Shown here in pieces: positions 54,152-64,000 of a stretch of 64,000 nt of DNA. The stretch comes from Portulaca oleracea. Lineage: Eukaryota; Streptophyta; Magnoliopsida; Caryophyllales; Portulacaceae. The translations under genes were made by a program, and so were the position numbers. The stretch lies in NCBI GenBank assembly GCA_029582165.1, contig CM055880.1, positions 8,516,721 to 8,580,720 of the forward strand, given 5' to 3'. The notes under the pieces were generated by a model. The model saw only the letters and a list, made by a program, of their open reading frames with translations. It did no database searches and had not been told where the DNA came from. Numbering within the stretch: the stretch's first letter is position 1; each line of letters begins with the position of its first letter.

Positions 54152-54731
54152 AAAAAAAAAAGGAACAAAAAATCACCAACTAAAAAAAGGGAAATAAGTG
54201 AAACAAGACAGCAGTGATCCCGTCGACCAGGCCAATGAGAATGGGTATTACCAGCCAATGTCCGTTCTTCCTTCGGCACTCCACTTCCACCACCACCACC
54301 ACCACCACCTCCTCCATGTTTGCGCTTCTCTGAAACCTCAGATCCCCCCGCCGGAACTCCTCTCTCCGCCGTCTTCGCCGCCGTATTCGGTGGCCGACGC
54401 TTTCTCCGTTTCTTCTTTTTTCACTGTGTGACCTGCTGATCTGGTACCAGCTCACCTCTCTGTCCGTAGTACAATTTGCTTCTTATTTTGAAGTTCTTTT
54501 TCTTTTCTGGCATTTCATGATTATTTCTAGCCCTAATTTGAACGCAATTCCATCAATTAGCACTGTTTATGTAGTGGAAGCTTAGCAATTGGTTGGGTTG
54601 GTCCCCAAAAACCCTTTGTTCTGATCAATTGAGGCTAGTTTGTAAGGATATAACGCGGAGATTTGACAATTGAACAGGTAGATTGATCAGAGTAAGGGCA
54701 TTGGATTCAGGAAGTGTTGTCGAAAACGTGA

Positions 54732-54737
54732 ATGTAA
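54732..54737 (+). promoter_or_regulatory. Start-stop upstream ORF (ATGTAA)
   Basis: GTGAATGTAAGCG places ATG directly before TAA, 26 bases upstream of the FURRY-like start codon. If this lies in the mature 5' UTR, ribosomes would initiate and terminate at once. In Arabidopsis NIP5;1 an AUGUAA of this kind causes boron-dependent stalling and mRNA decay. Presence in the transcript is probable from its position but not shown. Confidence 0.55.
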
Positions 54738-54763
54738 GCGAGAGTAGTTGAAATTGGGCAGAA

Positions 54764-57700
54764 ATGAAGTCGGGCAGCGCGGCAAAGTTGATTGTGGACG
54801 CGCTGCTCCAGCGTTTTCTTCCTCTTGCAAGGCGTCGAATTGAAACTGCTCAGGCTCAGGTTGGTTCGTATTTCATAGTTTGATCCAGTTTTGTATCGTT
54901 CATTGACTTGTAAACAGTGAAGTATTGTTGGATGGTTATATCTGCAACAGTGTTTTCCTGATGCTTTCTTGGTCGTTTATGTTTAGAAAATTACTGTGAA
55001 TTACTTGATTTGGCAAGGTTGATGATGATATATATATTTTTTAAAATTGTTCTTACGGTCCATTATACTGGTTTCGAAGAGCACTAGGTTGCGCCCTGTT
55101 GTTTTGTTTTCTACTAGGTGTTGGTACTTGGTAGTGTCAATCATTATTTAGGTTGTTTTAACTTCTAAGTTGTTTGTAATTTCTGCTTATATGTATTTTT
55201 TGCTTTTGAATTTTGCAGGATGGTCAGTATCTTAGTCCATCAGACCCAGCCTATGACCAAGTATTGGATTCCTTGGCAATGGTGGCACGACATACACCAG
55301 TGCCTCTTCTTGAAGCTCTTCTTAAATGGAGAGATAGGTAACACTTTATTATTATTTTAGTGCAATTCGCTTAATTTGAAGCTTGGTGGAATCCAATCCT
55401 TGCTTTGTTCCCATGTAACTTGCTCTCGTTGGCGAGGGAACGACAACCCCTTTCACATTTACTTTGTAGTTTGGACTAGCTAAAAGGTGATGATATGCTT
55501 CTTGAGTGGGTTGCTTTTCTAAACCCTATGCATAACCCAAGCAATAGTTAAAATCATAAATTCTAGTGGTGGACCTGTCCCCCACTTGAAACATTTTCGT
55601 TGATTGATGTTTGTGGGGGAAAGGTCATCCGTGGAAGACCAGACTGACAATGCCCTGAGGTAAAGAGAAACAAAAAAAGATTGCAACTAGCTTATTTTAA
55701 GTCCTTGAAAATGAAGCAATAGAACGCCTAACAAATGATTGGATACTGTGTGGTGAGTGCTCTCTAAGTCTACAACCTTCCCACTATAGAACTGGAGGGA
55801 AAACCTCCACTAATTGCTTAGAAGTGGCTGGTAAAAAACTTGCTTCTATATTATAAATGACACACTGTCACCTTAGTGTGTGGAGAGTTTGGTTATAATT
55901 TTGCTTTTGAGGGGCTGTATTTATGAGAATAAGATCTGACTTGCATTGCTTATCAGAGAACTTCATGGCCTGCTTGGAAAAATTAGAGAGATTCTTTCAT
56001 ATTTGGAAGTTTTGGTGCCATCTGGAGCCAAAGATATGAAGTGATTATGTAATGGATCTCAAATAATAGTGTCATGCTATTTTCTTTGCTCTTTATTTCT
56101 GTAGATGTTATCTTCAAGATCCTCTATAGATCTACAGGCTACAACCTGAAGCTTTAAGGTATTATTTGTTGCCATAATCCAAATTTTTTTAGGAGTATCC
56201 TGTTTATCCTATGGGCTTCACCTTTGAAGTAGAAAAAATCAATGCAACTCCTTTCCTTTCAAGATGACCAGTACTAGTAGCCACAAGAGCATCCTTCTAA
56301 GTCAATCTATTCATCATTCTCTAATAGCAAAAAGAAGGAAATAAATTATGTGACTATTGATTATCCTCAAATTAGCTCCCACCAGGCCACTACCATGAAC
56401 TGGCATCTCAGGTTGTCGGATTACCTCATCTCTAAGAGTTCTATCGTTCTCCTCCATAAAGTTGCCTGGTAGATTTAGTTCAAGGAGCGAGTCTTCTTGC
56501 TAGAATTTTTCCACACTAGTTAGTGTGAAATCTCTTTTAGCTTCATGGTAAAAATCCTGCTACATATGCTCGTCACTATTGTATATTGGGGATCAATCGT
56601 GGTATGGATACCCACCACTAGTGTATAGGCGATCTTTTATGGCATAATGGTCAAGGTTGAAAACTTTAAACATAGAATTATGAGTTAGAAATTGGATGCT
56701 ATTATAGAAACTCATCGTGATATGGATGTCTTTTCGTTGGGTATAAGTTGCTACAACCTGAAGCTTTAAGGCATGATTCGTTGCTATAAGCCTAAATTTT
56801 TTTAGGAGTATCTTGTTTATCCTATGGGCTTCACCTTTGAAGTAGAAAATAGTCAATGCAACTCCTTTGCTTGAAAGACGACCAGTACTAATAGCCACAA
56901 GAGCCTCCTTCTAATTCAACCTATTCATCATTCTCATAGCAAAAAAGAAGGAAATAAATTATTTGATTATTTATTATCCTCAATTTGAGAAATTAGCTCC
57001 CACCAGGCCACCATCATGAACTGGCATCTCAGGTTGTCGGATTACCTCATGTCTAAGAGTTCTACGGTTCTCCTCCGTAAAGTTGCCAGGCAGATTTATT
57101 TCAAGGAGTGAATCTTCTTTCTAGTATCTTTTCACACCAGTAAGTGTGAAATCTCGTGTAGCTTGATTGTAAAAATCCTGCTACATATGCTCATCACTAT
57201 TGTGTATTGCGGATCAATTGTGGTATGGGTACCCATCACTAGTGTATGGTTGATCTTTTATGGCATAATGGTCGAGGTTGAAAATAAACATAGAATTGCT
57301 GGTTAGAAATTGGATGCTATTATAAAAACTCATCATGATATGGATGCCTTTTCTTGTGGTATAAATTAATGCAACAAAAAGCCAACATCTTGTATGGTTT
57401 TCCTTTCCAATTTTCTTGATTGGTGGTTAATGGTTTCACTCGAATGTCAAGGGATGAACTGCTAAAGATAAAACAGTGACATGGCAGTGCAATTGAATGT
57501 CCATCATCGTGTACATTTATCCATATTGATTCTCTTGATTACAGCATCTTAAGACTTGTTTTTGAAGATAAAGCAATGGTTTGTCAATAGCCTAGTTAGG
57601 AATTGAAGCTGTAAATTTATCTTACCAAATATCTTTGATGAATAACAAATTTTGAATGTCAGACTTTCTCCCGATTTTGTAAATTGAGAATAGTTTCTGT

Positions 57701-60700
57701 TAGCTTTAGGGCTGTTCATCGGTCCAAGTCCAGATGGACCCAACCGAGCTGAAAAAAACTGAAGGGGCCGTTTTCTGAAGACCGAAGACTGGGCCAAAAG
57801 TTGATCGTCGGATGTCTTTGGTGGGCCTTTGCTTCAGTTCGGTTATAACTGAATGATGCACAGCCCTAGTTAGCTTTAAGAGAAAAACATTTTTTTTATA
57901 AAAGGTTATTAATATAACAATCGGAAATCTGGTACCTTTGTCATATCTTTGCTTCCAGGTTTTTTGTTTGGATCTCCCTCCTTTCTGTGTCTCAGTGAGT
58001 GTGTGGACATCTGCATGTGCATGTGATGTGTGTGATCTGTTTGTCTTACTGAACCCCTACTGGGTGCTGATATCAGGTTTATGTTTGTAATGTAGTGAAT
58101 CACCAAAGGGCGCAAATGATGCCTCTACATTCCAAAGAAAGGTTTGTATCCTCGTTGTAAATTTCAGAGATCATAAGTTGCCTACTTGGTAGCTTCAATC
58201 CCACAATGCTTGATTTCTTGCTTGTTGATGTGAATAAATGAAGCACATACTATGTTGTTTATGTCCTTCTGGAAAGCTTTTTTCATGGTCTGTGTATCAG
58301 GTAGCTACGTGACATACGCTATGTGTGTATATCACGTAGCTTCCCAATTGTTCTAAAGTTATCTTTTGCAGACCCTTTTCAAATTCCTTTTTCTTTTCAA
58401 AATGTTACTGTGCTTGTCCAGTGTACTTTGGGTTTCAGTGTCTGGAACTAAGCGTGATTCAGATTGTGATTTTCTTGTTGTCGTAGTGTTACTGTGACTG
58501 TTCTTTTTGTTATTTTCTAGCTGACTATATCTGAAATGCTATGCTGGATGCAGCTTGCAGTGGAGTGTATATTCTGCTCTGCATGCATTCGATTTGTGGA
58601 GTGTTGTCCGCCTGAAGGACTCACAGGTTTGTTTAAACATTTTTCCCTTTTGGGAACCTCTGATATTAGCTTTGTATGCTGACTGTTATGTGGCCTATCC
58701 TTTCTGCAGAGAAGCTTTGGGCTGGGCTTGAGAATTTTGTTTTTGACTGGCTAATCAATGCTGATAGGTAAGAGCTTTCTGGATTGTTTAATGCTTCTTC
58801 TTCAATTGGTTGTGTTGGTTGTTCAATGTCTAATCAGCCAGTTGTAGTCCTGGTCCTGGGTCTGCTCATTTTCTTGTAGCTTTGTAGATAGCTTTTGTAT
58901 CTTGTCTTTTTGACTACTGCATCTCATGTTTATCCTCTTAGGTGAAATGTTAGTCATAGATTCTCTTGGCTTGAACTATCTCATCATTCCTTGTTGCATA
59001 TAAGTATTTAACTCAGCTTCCTTGCAACTCCCACCATTTTCCCTTGATTCTACTGAGAAGTTGTTCAAGAGTGTTGGCAGTTGCGGCATTTCTTTGTTAT
59101 TGCTGTGTCTGCCTGTGTGTGACTTGAACTAAAGCATTTGTCGTCATGGACAAAATATTGGGTTGTGACTCATGACAATGGAAACATGATGCAAAGGTTG
59201 TGACTTGTTACTTGTTCTGACTAGTGATTAGTGACTGAGAATTATCTCATAGTTTACTTGTAATGAGTTCAGACCTAGTCAGAGATTCAAAATAAGGCCA
59301 CTCTCTGCTGAAACATCCATAGTAGAATGGTTGTGGAGCTGAGTGAATTTATTCTCACACTGCAATAGCCACTGCATGCAAGGTGATTGCCACATTAGAT
59401 TGATTCTTTGGATTTAGGTGCAAATCCTGGGTGTATTGCAGTAGACGACACCATTGTTGACAGTATTGTGTAGCTACCCAGAATAGACGTGATATATGCC
59501 TTTCAATTATTCATATTACAAAGCAACACTGTTGACCTCTAATGAGGGTGCTGCTTCTATCGAAGAGGGGATGTAGGGAGGGTCAGATCTAGATATTTTT
59601 GCCCTTGACAAGGATAGGGGCTTTCGTTGTGTTTTAGGGGTAAGGTGAGGTCGATTTACAAATCAAACCACGATACATGGTGGTCAAGTTCACATTGTAT
59701 AGCCCCCCATTCTGCAAGAATTATGGAAGTATTCTGAGTATCCAGATCGCTGAATGCTTGCTAGAACATTTATTCACTGGGTGTTTCTTCTGTCTGTTTG
59801 CTGCATGGCTCCATTCATGTTTTGACTTACTATAAATGTTATCTGGGAAAGTCATTGCTGTTTTTGGCCTTCACCATTACAACATATTACTTTCGTTAAC
59901 TATGGGGAAGTTGTTATCTTGTTCTCTTGCCTCTTATTTGTTTTCTTTAATTAACTTGCTTCATCCAGGGATGGGTTTGGTTTCTGGGTTAGTGACTATA
60001 ACTCAAGTCTTTACTTCTCTAGACTGAAATTTGTTTTCTTCTTTTACTTTCAAGGAAACATCCCAAATTGTCCAAGTTAAGGCTGCCTACATGGGCCTTG
60101 TTCGTCAAAATTAGTGTTTTAGATAGCGGATAGCGGTTTTTGTAGCGTATAACGGTTTAATCAGCGAATAGCGGTTTAAGTAGCGGATAACGGATGACTG
60201 TTTAAATGAGAATTGTGTTCGGTAAATTTAGCGGTTCAATTAACATATTAATGTGAATTGACATAAAAGGGTATCGATAAGTTCTAAAGATAAAATTTAC
60301 AAAGGGTATTTTTTTTACCGAAAAATATGAAACGCTACTCCAAACGCTAAACGTGAACTTTATTAGCGTTTCACAAAACGCTCCTTAAAATGCTAAATTC
60401 TCCTGAAAACGCTAACTTACCGAACGCTAATATTTATGCAATTAGAGTTTTGGCTTGGTCAAGACGCTGAACGCTACCCCAAATGCTATTGCCGAACACA
60501 GCCATGATCTCCCCAGATTTGCGACATCAGGGCACCCACTCTAAGGTTGTGTTCGGTAGTAGCGTTTGGGGTAGCTTTTAGCGTCTTGACCAAGTCAAAA
60601 CTCTAATTGCATAAATATTAGCGTTCGGTAAACTAGCGATTTGAGAAACGTTTAGCGTTTTAAGGAGCGTTTTTGTGAAATGCTAATAAAGTTAACATTT

Positions 60701-62092
60701 AGCGTTTGGAGTAGCGTTTCATATTTTTCGGTCAAAAAATACCCTTTGAAAATTTTATCTTTGGAAATTATTGATATCCTTTTATGTCAATTCACATTAA
60801 TTTGTTAATTCAACCACTAAATTTACGGAACAAAATTCTCATTTGAACAATTATCCGCTATCCACTACTTAAAACACTTTCCGCTGCCTAAACCGCTATC
60901 CGCTACATTAATCTCTATCCGCTATCTAAAACACTAATTTTGCTGAAGAGAGCCTAATTTGTTGAAAATATCGCAAATTCAGATTCTTTTTATTGATTGC
61001 TGGAAATTTCTCTATTTACGTTGTAGGCAATGTTGCTTTGGTGTCTAGGGACCAGCTTTCTTAATACAGTGATTGCCTTATGGACAGCGGTGTGTTTGAC
61101 CCTGAATGGCATAACATTAGATTTGAGTGGTGATATAAGTACAATTATGATTATGGAAAGGGTGGATCTTGAAGATTATATTTATTTATTTATTATTTAT
61201 ATTATTTTTATCCATGTTTTTCCTGGAAATTCTTGACATGCACCCTATTGAGCTTGTTAATGACAATTTGTGGCAGGCTTGTAAGCCATGTTGAATATCC
61301 GTCCCTTGTCGATTTGAGGGGGTTGCTTTTGGATCATGTTGCGCAGCTTTTAGGCGCTTTGTCACGTATCAGGTATAATTTTCTTTGTTTCACCTTATTG
61401 CGTGATTGTACTGGAATCATTTTATTGATGTAATCCTATCTAATTTAGATTGACACTGGTCAGTGCAGTTGCCTTTTTGTTCCTTTGGATTTGATTTTCA
61501 GCCAGCTGTGGGTTTAAGATATGACGTTCAGTTTTTTGGATATTCATTATATCATTACCACCTATTTTGAAATTGTTGGATTCATGTTTCCATGATATTT
61601 AGAGCTTTTTGCTCATTGTTGGCCTGTTAATGTGTTCTCCTCAACTGTTGTGTGTCAAACTTGGATGAAGTAATGCATTGTAGAATGGTAACACTGGTTG
61701 AAAGATCTGGATGAAGGTTCGCTGGACAGCCTTTGAACTTCTGAAGGATTCAAGAAGTTCCATGTCGACTGATTGGCAGATACTTGGCCTAGAGCTAGAC
61801 AATAAGTAATTGCGAGATGTTGATGTGTGTAATAGAGGCCAATTGATAAGATGTGGGTTTATGTGGCCTTGTTGTCTAACATTAAGTTTTTGTGAGGCAG
61901 TTTCACAGAGGATGGACTATTGTTTCGCCTATTGTTCATATGTGTGTCTAGGATATTGGGAGAATGTTTGGGTCACCCACGGTTATGAGTCCACCATGTG
62001 ATGGTGAGCTTGAACTTTTCACCTTGTTAGTCAACTGGTATTTGGCGTTGTAGATATTGTGGCAATTGGACTGCCTAAATTGGGTGATCTTG

Positions 62093-62129
<37 letters not shown>

Positions 62130-63729
62130 CACGCGCGCGCGTGTGTGTGTGGGTGACTTTGGTAGGTGTGTGTGTGTGTGTTTGTGAGTGTGTGTGTGTG
62201 TATGAGGAATGCATAATTGCATATGTATATTCCCTGATGTTTGCTGAAATCATTTTAAAGACCCTGACCTTTGTAAAATCATTTTTACCCCGCTTCACCT
62301 TAGTGATATTGATATTTGCTCCCCTAGTCATCATTTTTCCGGTGACAATTTATTTTTTCCAGTTTTATGCTTGAGAAATGACATATTTTCTCCTCACTTC
62401 AAATATGCAAAGATAGTATTTGGGTTTGTGAAACCACGGTCATTAAAAATAAAATCAACCAAAAATGAAAAAAGGGGTAGATATGTCATCTATCAATTAA
62501 AAACATGAAAAAACTTGTCACTAGAAAAATGATGTCCCGCCGGGGGGGGGGGGGGGGGGTAGAGTATGATGTCTCAGAGGTGAGGGTGGTAAAAATGATT
62601 TTACAAATGTGAAGGTATTTAAAATGATTTCAGTAAAGGTGAATGTATGTGTGTGTGTGTGTGTACACACATATATTGATAAAATATCTATATGTATACA
62701 CACACAAACCTCAAAATGGAAGAGGTAGATTTCTTACTATCCCTAAAATGTGGGGTATTGATTAAATTGTTTCAATTGTTGTAGAATAGTTTTAACACCC
62801 TCACAAACCTTGAAACACCATGGTATTTTCCTCACCAATTACTCCAAAAGTTACTCGGGCAATGACCAAGACTTCTATGCTTTCCTGCCCAAGAACTCCT
62901 TCCAAGCAAGAAGATGGTTCTTAATAGAGTTAGAAGTGGCCCAAGGAACACTCTGACAACTCAAAGCTAGATCCCAATGACCCCTAGTGAACTGACAATG
63001 AATTAGCACGAGTAGAAGATTCACAATCCTCTTCGCACATAAAGTGCTATGAACTAAGATGTTCCCTAGCAAATGATTAACCATAATACCAAATTTCCAA
63101 CCTGACCTGACCCAATCCAGATGCTAACCTGTTCTGACCTGATGTAATGTTGGCCTGAATAGTGAATAGCTGACCCAATTGATCGCATGCCAGGTCCATA
63201 TCTATGTTTGATGGTGCAGTAGCGTGTTGATTGCTTAAGCATACAGGGATGTAAAAGATTCCTTTTTCTGATGCAGATTTAGTTCGGTGACTGAAAGATT
63301 CTTCATGGAGCTGAGTTCTCGTCGTATTGACACTAGTGTTGCCCGAAGTGAGACATTAAACATCATAAGTGGAATGCGTTACTTGAAACTTGGGGTATGT
63401 GTATTTGAATTATTATTTGTAGATTGCATCTGTTTCCTTCTATAACCTGGAGTGATTGTTAGGTTAAAACGGAGGGTGGATTGAATGCGTCAGCCTCGTT
63501 TGTGGCAAAGGCAAACCCTCTAAATCGCGCTCCCCCTAAGCGGAAAACTGAACTTCACCATGCACTTTGTCATATGCTCACAAATATCTTGGCACCACTA
63601 GCAGACGGTGGAAGAAATCAATGGCCTCCATCAGGTGTAGAACCTGCCTTGAACCTTTGGTATGAAGCTGTTGGACGGATAAGAGCGCAGCTGATACATT
63701 GGATGGACAAGCAAAGCAAACACATAGCT
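54764..63729 (+). CDS. FURRY-like cell morphogenesis protein, N-terminal exons
   Basis: Eight exons join without frame errors (54764-54859, 55219-55337, 58096-58141, 58554-58626, 58710-58767, 61277-61372, 63277-63394, 63463-63729), giving 291 codons. All introns are GT-AG. The protein begins MKSGSAAKLIVDALLQRFLP and includes RRRIETAQAQ, DPAYDQVLDSLAMVARHTPV, LAVECIFCSACIRFVECC, FVFDWLINADR, EYPSLVDLRGLLLD, FMELSSRRIDTSVARSETL and KANPLNRAPPKRKTELHHAL. I recognise this as the start of the very large ARM/HEAT-type plant relative of animal FURRY (about 2,150 residues in Arabidopsis), which scaffolds NDR-kinase pathways controlling cell shape in yeast and animals. The plant role is less known. 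The next exon lies beyond the window. Introns 2, 5 and 6 are long and full of repeats. Confidence 0.93.
56138..57361 (+). repeat. 612-bp tandem duplication in intron 2
   Basis: Unit 1 starts with GCTACAACCTGAAGCTTTAA at 56138 and unit 2 with the same phrase at 56750. They agree over their length (for example CTATGGGCTTCACCTTTGAA in both) with scattered substitutions and small indels. No coding meaning was recognised. Confidence 0.88.
57708..57869. mobile_element. hAT MITE in intron 2
   Basis: A 162-base element with ends AGGGCTGTTCATCGG and, complemented, CTAGGGCTGTGCATC. A direct repeat TTAGCTTT flanks it at 57700-57707 and 57870-57877, the 8-bp size expected for hAT. Confidence 0.85.
60093..60954. 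mobile_element. Two hAT-like MITEs head to head in intron 5
   Basis: Copies at 60093-60503 and 60545-60954 are inverted relative to each other and separated by 41 bases. All four ends carry a GG-x-TGTTCG-type terminus (GGGCCTTGTTCG, GGCTGTGTTCGG, GGTTGTGTTCGG, and a decayed GGCTCTCTTCAG). Both contain repeats of TAGCGGATAGCGG and AGCGTTT. Together they can form a stem of about 400 bp. No target duplication could be confirmed for either. Confidence 0.75.
62098..62202. repeat. (GT)n microsatellite
   Basis: Interrupted GT runs with a central CGCGCGCG block, in intron 6. The open frames of alternating Cys/Val or His/Thr here are repeat artefacts. Confidence 0.95.
62241..62645. mobile_element. 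Foldback element in intron 6
   Basis: TGCTGAAATCATTTTAAAGA and TTTGTAAAATCATTTTTACC at 62242-62290 are mirrored at 62576-62635, giving arms of about 90 bases. A G18 run lies in the right arm (62544-62561). GT microsatellites abut both outer ends. Class unknown. Confidence 0.7.
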
Positions 63730-64000
63730 GTATGTCTTTCCTCTTTAGTTGCTAGCGTATTTGAACTGTTCTTGCTCCTAGTTTGGTGCGCATTAATAGT
63801 TCTTGGTTTGGTCCATTCTATTTCTATTATCCAATCACTAAAACGTATTTTATTCTAGTCCTTTGAATGTTTTGCACAGTGATTTTAATTGTTTTACAAA
63901 TTTATCTTGATGGATCACTTTCTACTTTACCTTGAACATATTTATTTGTTATTTGTTTTTATCTAGAAAACGCTGAGGACCCATCGTCTGATATAGCCAA

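Noticed and set aside
54198..54431. 77-codon frame with a histidine run upstream of the FURRY-like gene
   Set aside because: It is compositionally biased (CACCAC repeat) and matches nothing. It may be leader or promoter sequence but is not supported as a gene.
62031..62334. His/Thr and Cys/Val repeat frames
   Set aside because: They translate the GT microsatellite in a FURRY-like intron.
62875..63084. Possible LINE-derived coding fragment in intron 6 (- strand)
   Set aside because: The 69-codon frame has a faint likeness to LINE C-terminal regions but no diagnostic motif.
63961..64000. Next exon of the FURRY-like gene after CTAG at 63966
   Set aside because: The following sequence does not read as the expected continuation of the protein, so the next exon is taken to lie outside the window.
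1..64000. CRISPR arrays, bacterial operons, phage or plasmid functions
   Set aside because: Spliceosomal introns, plant retrotransposons and MITEs show this is plant nuclear DNA, and no regular repeat-spacer array exists. The palindrome array at 10308-11030 has variable spacing and lies in a retrotransposon.

Overview
The window is nuclear DNA of a flowering plant, most likely a eudicot. The evidence is intron-containing genes with GT-AG introns that match conserved plant proteins, AT-rich intergenic DNA, and a dense layer of plant-type transposons (Ty1/copia, Ty3/gypsy-like solo LTRs, L1-type LINEs, Mutator-like elements, hAT and Stowaway MITEs). No species can be named from the sequence alone. 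Most short open frames are not genes.

Three real genes are supported, all in the right half. (1) A bHLH transcription factor with PIF-type gene structure lies on the + strand at 31540-34624 (six exons, all in phase 0). (2) Prefoldin subunit 2 lies on the - strand at 35191-35637, converging on the bHLH gene. (3) The 5' part of a FURRY-like cell-morphogenesis protein lies on the + strand from 54764 to beyond the window (eight exons seen, 291 codons). A start-stop upstream ORF (ATGTAA) sits 26 bases before its start codon.

The left half (1-31 kb) is almost all mobile DNA. It holds one copy of a 343-base palindromic MITE, a Cassandra-like LTR with a 5S rRNA-like domain, and a complete but dead copia element (5433-11588, TSD ATATA). 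A 5'-truncated LINE follows (12140-15930). Two Mutator-like elements with perfect 9-bp target duplications carry fragments of host genes: RsmH/MraW methyltransferase and a PHR2-like photolyase at 16005-17716, and a chloroplast type II peroxiredoxin at 22138-23785. Also present are an element full of GC-rich palindromes (17981-19559), a tRNA-derived SINE split by a hAT MITE, a likely mitochondrial DNA insert with an initiator-tRNA-like sequence (about 27790-28720), and a third long-TIR element (29327-30258).

The middle (36-53 kb) holds a hAT remnant with a BED zinc finger and an embedded solo LTR, then a large LINE (42962-50700) cut by a clean solo LTR (TSD CTTTG) and by an unclassified 2.1-kb insert, then a 1.48-kb gypsy-like solo LTR. 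The introns of the FURRY-like gene carry further MITEs, a head-to-head MITE pair, a 612-bp tandem duplication and microsatellites.

The strongest points for follow-up are the gene-capturing MULE family with shared termini, including the peroxiredoxin copy in which both cysteine positions have become tyrosine; the ATGTAA upstream ORF; and a four-copy palindromic MITE family, one copy of which lies in a bHLH intron and one in the same gene's upstream region. All element boundaries were read by eye. Homology calls rest on recognised motifs and not on a database search.
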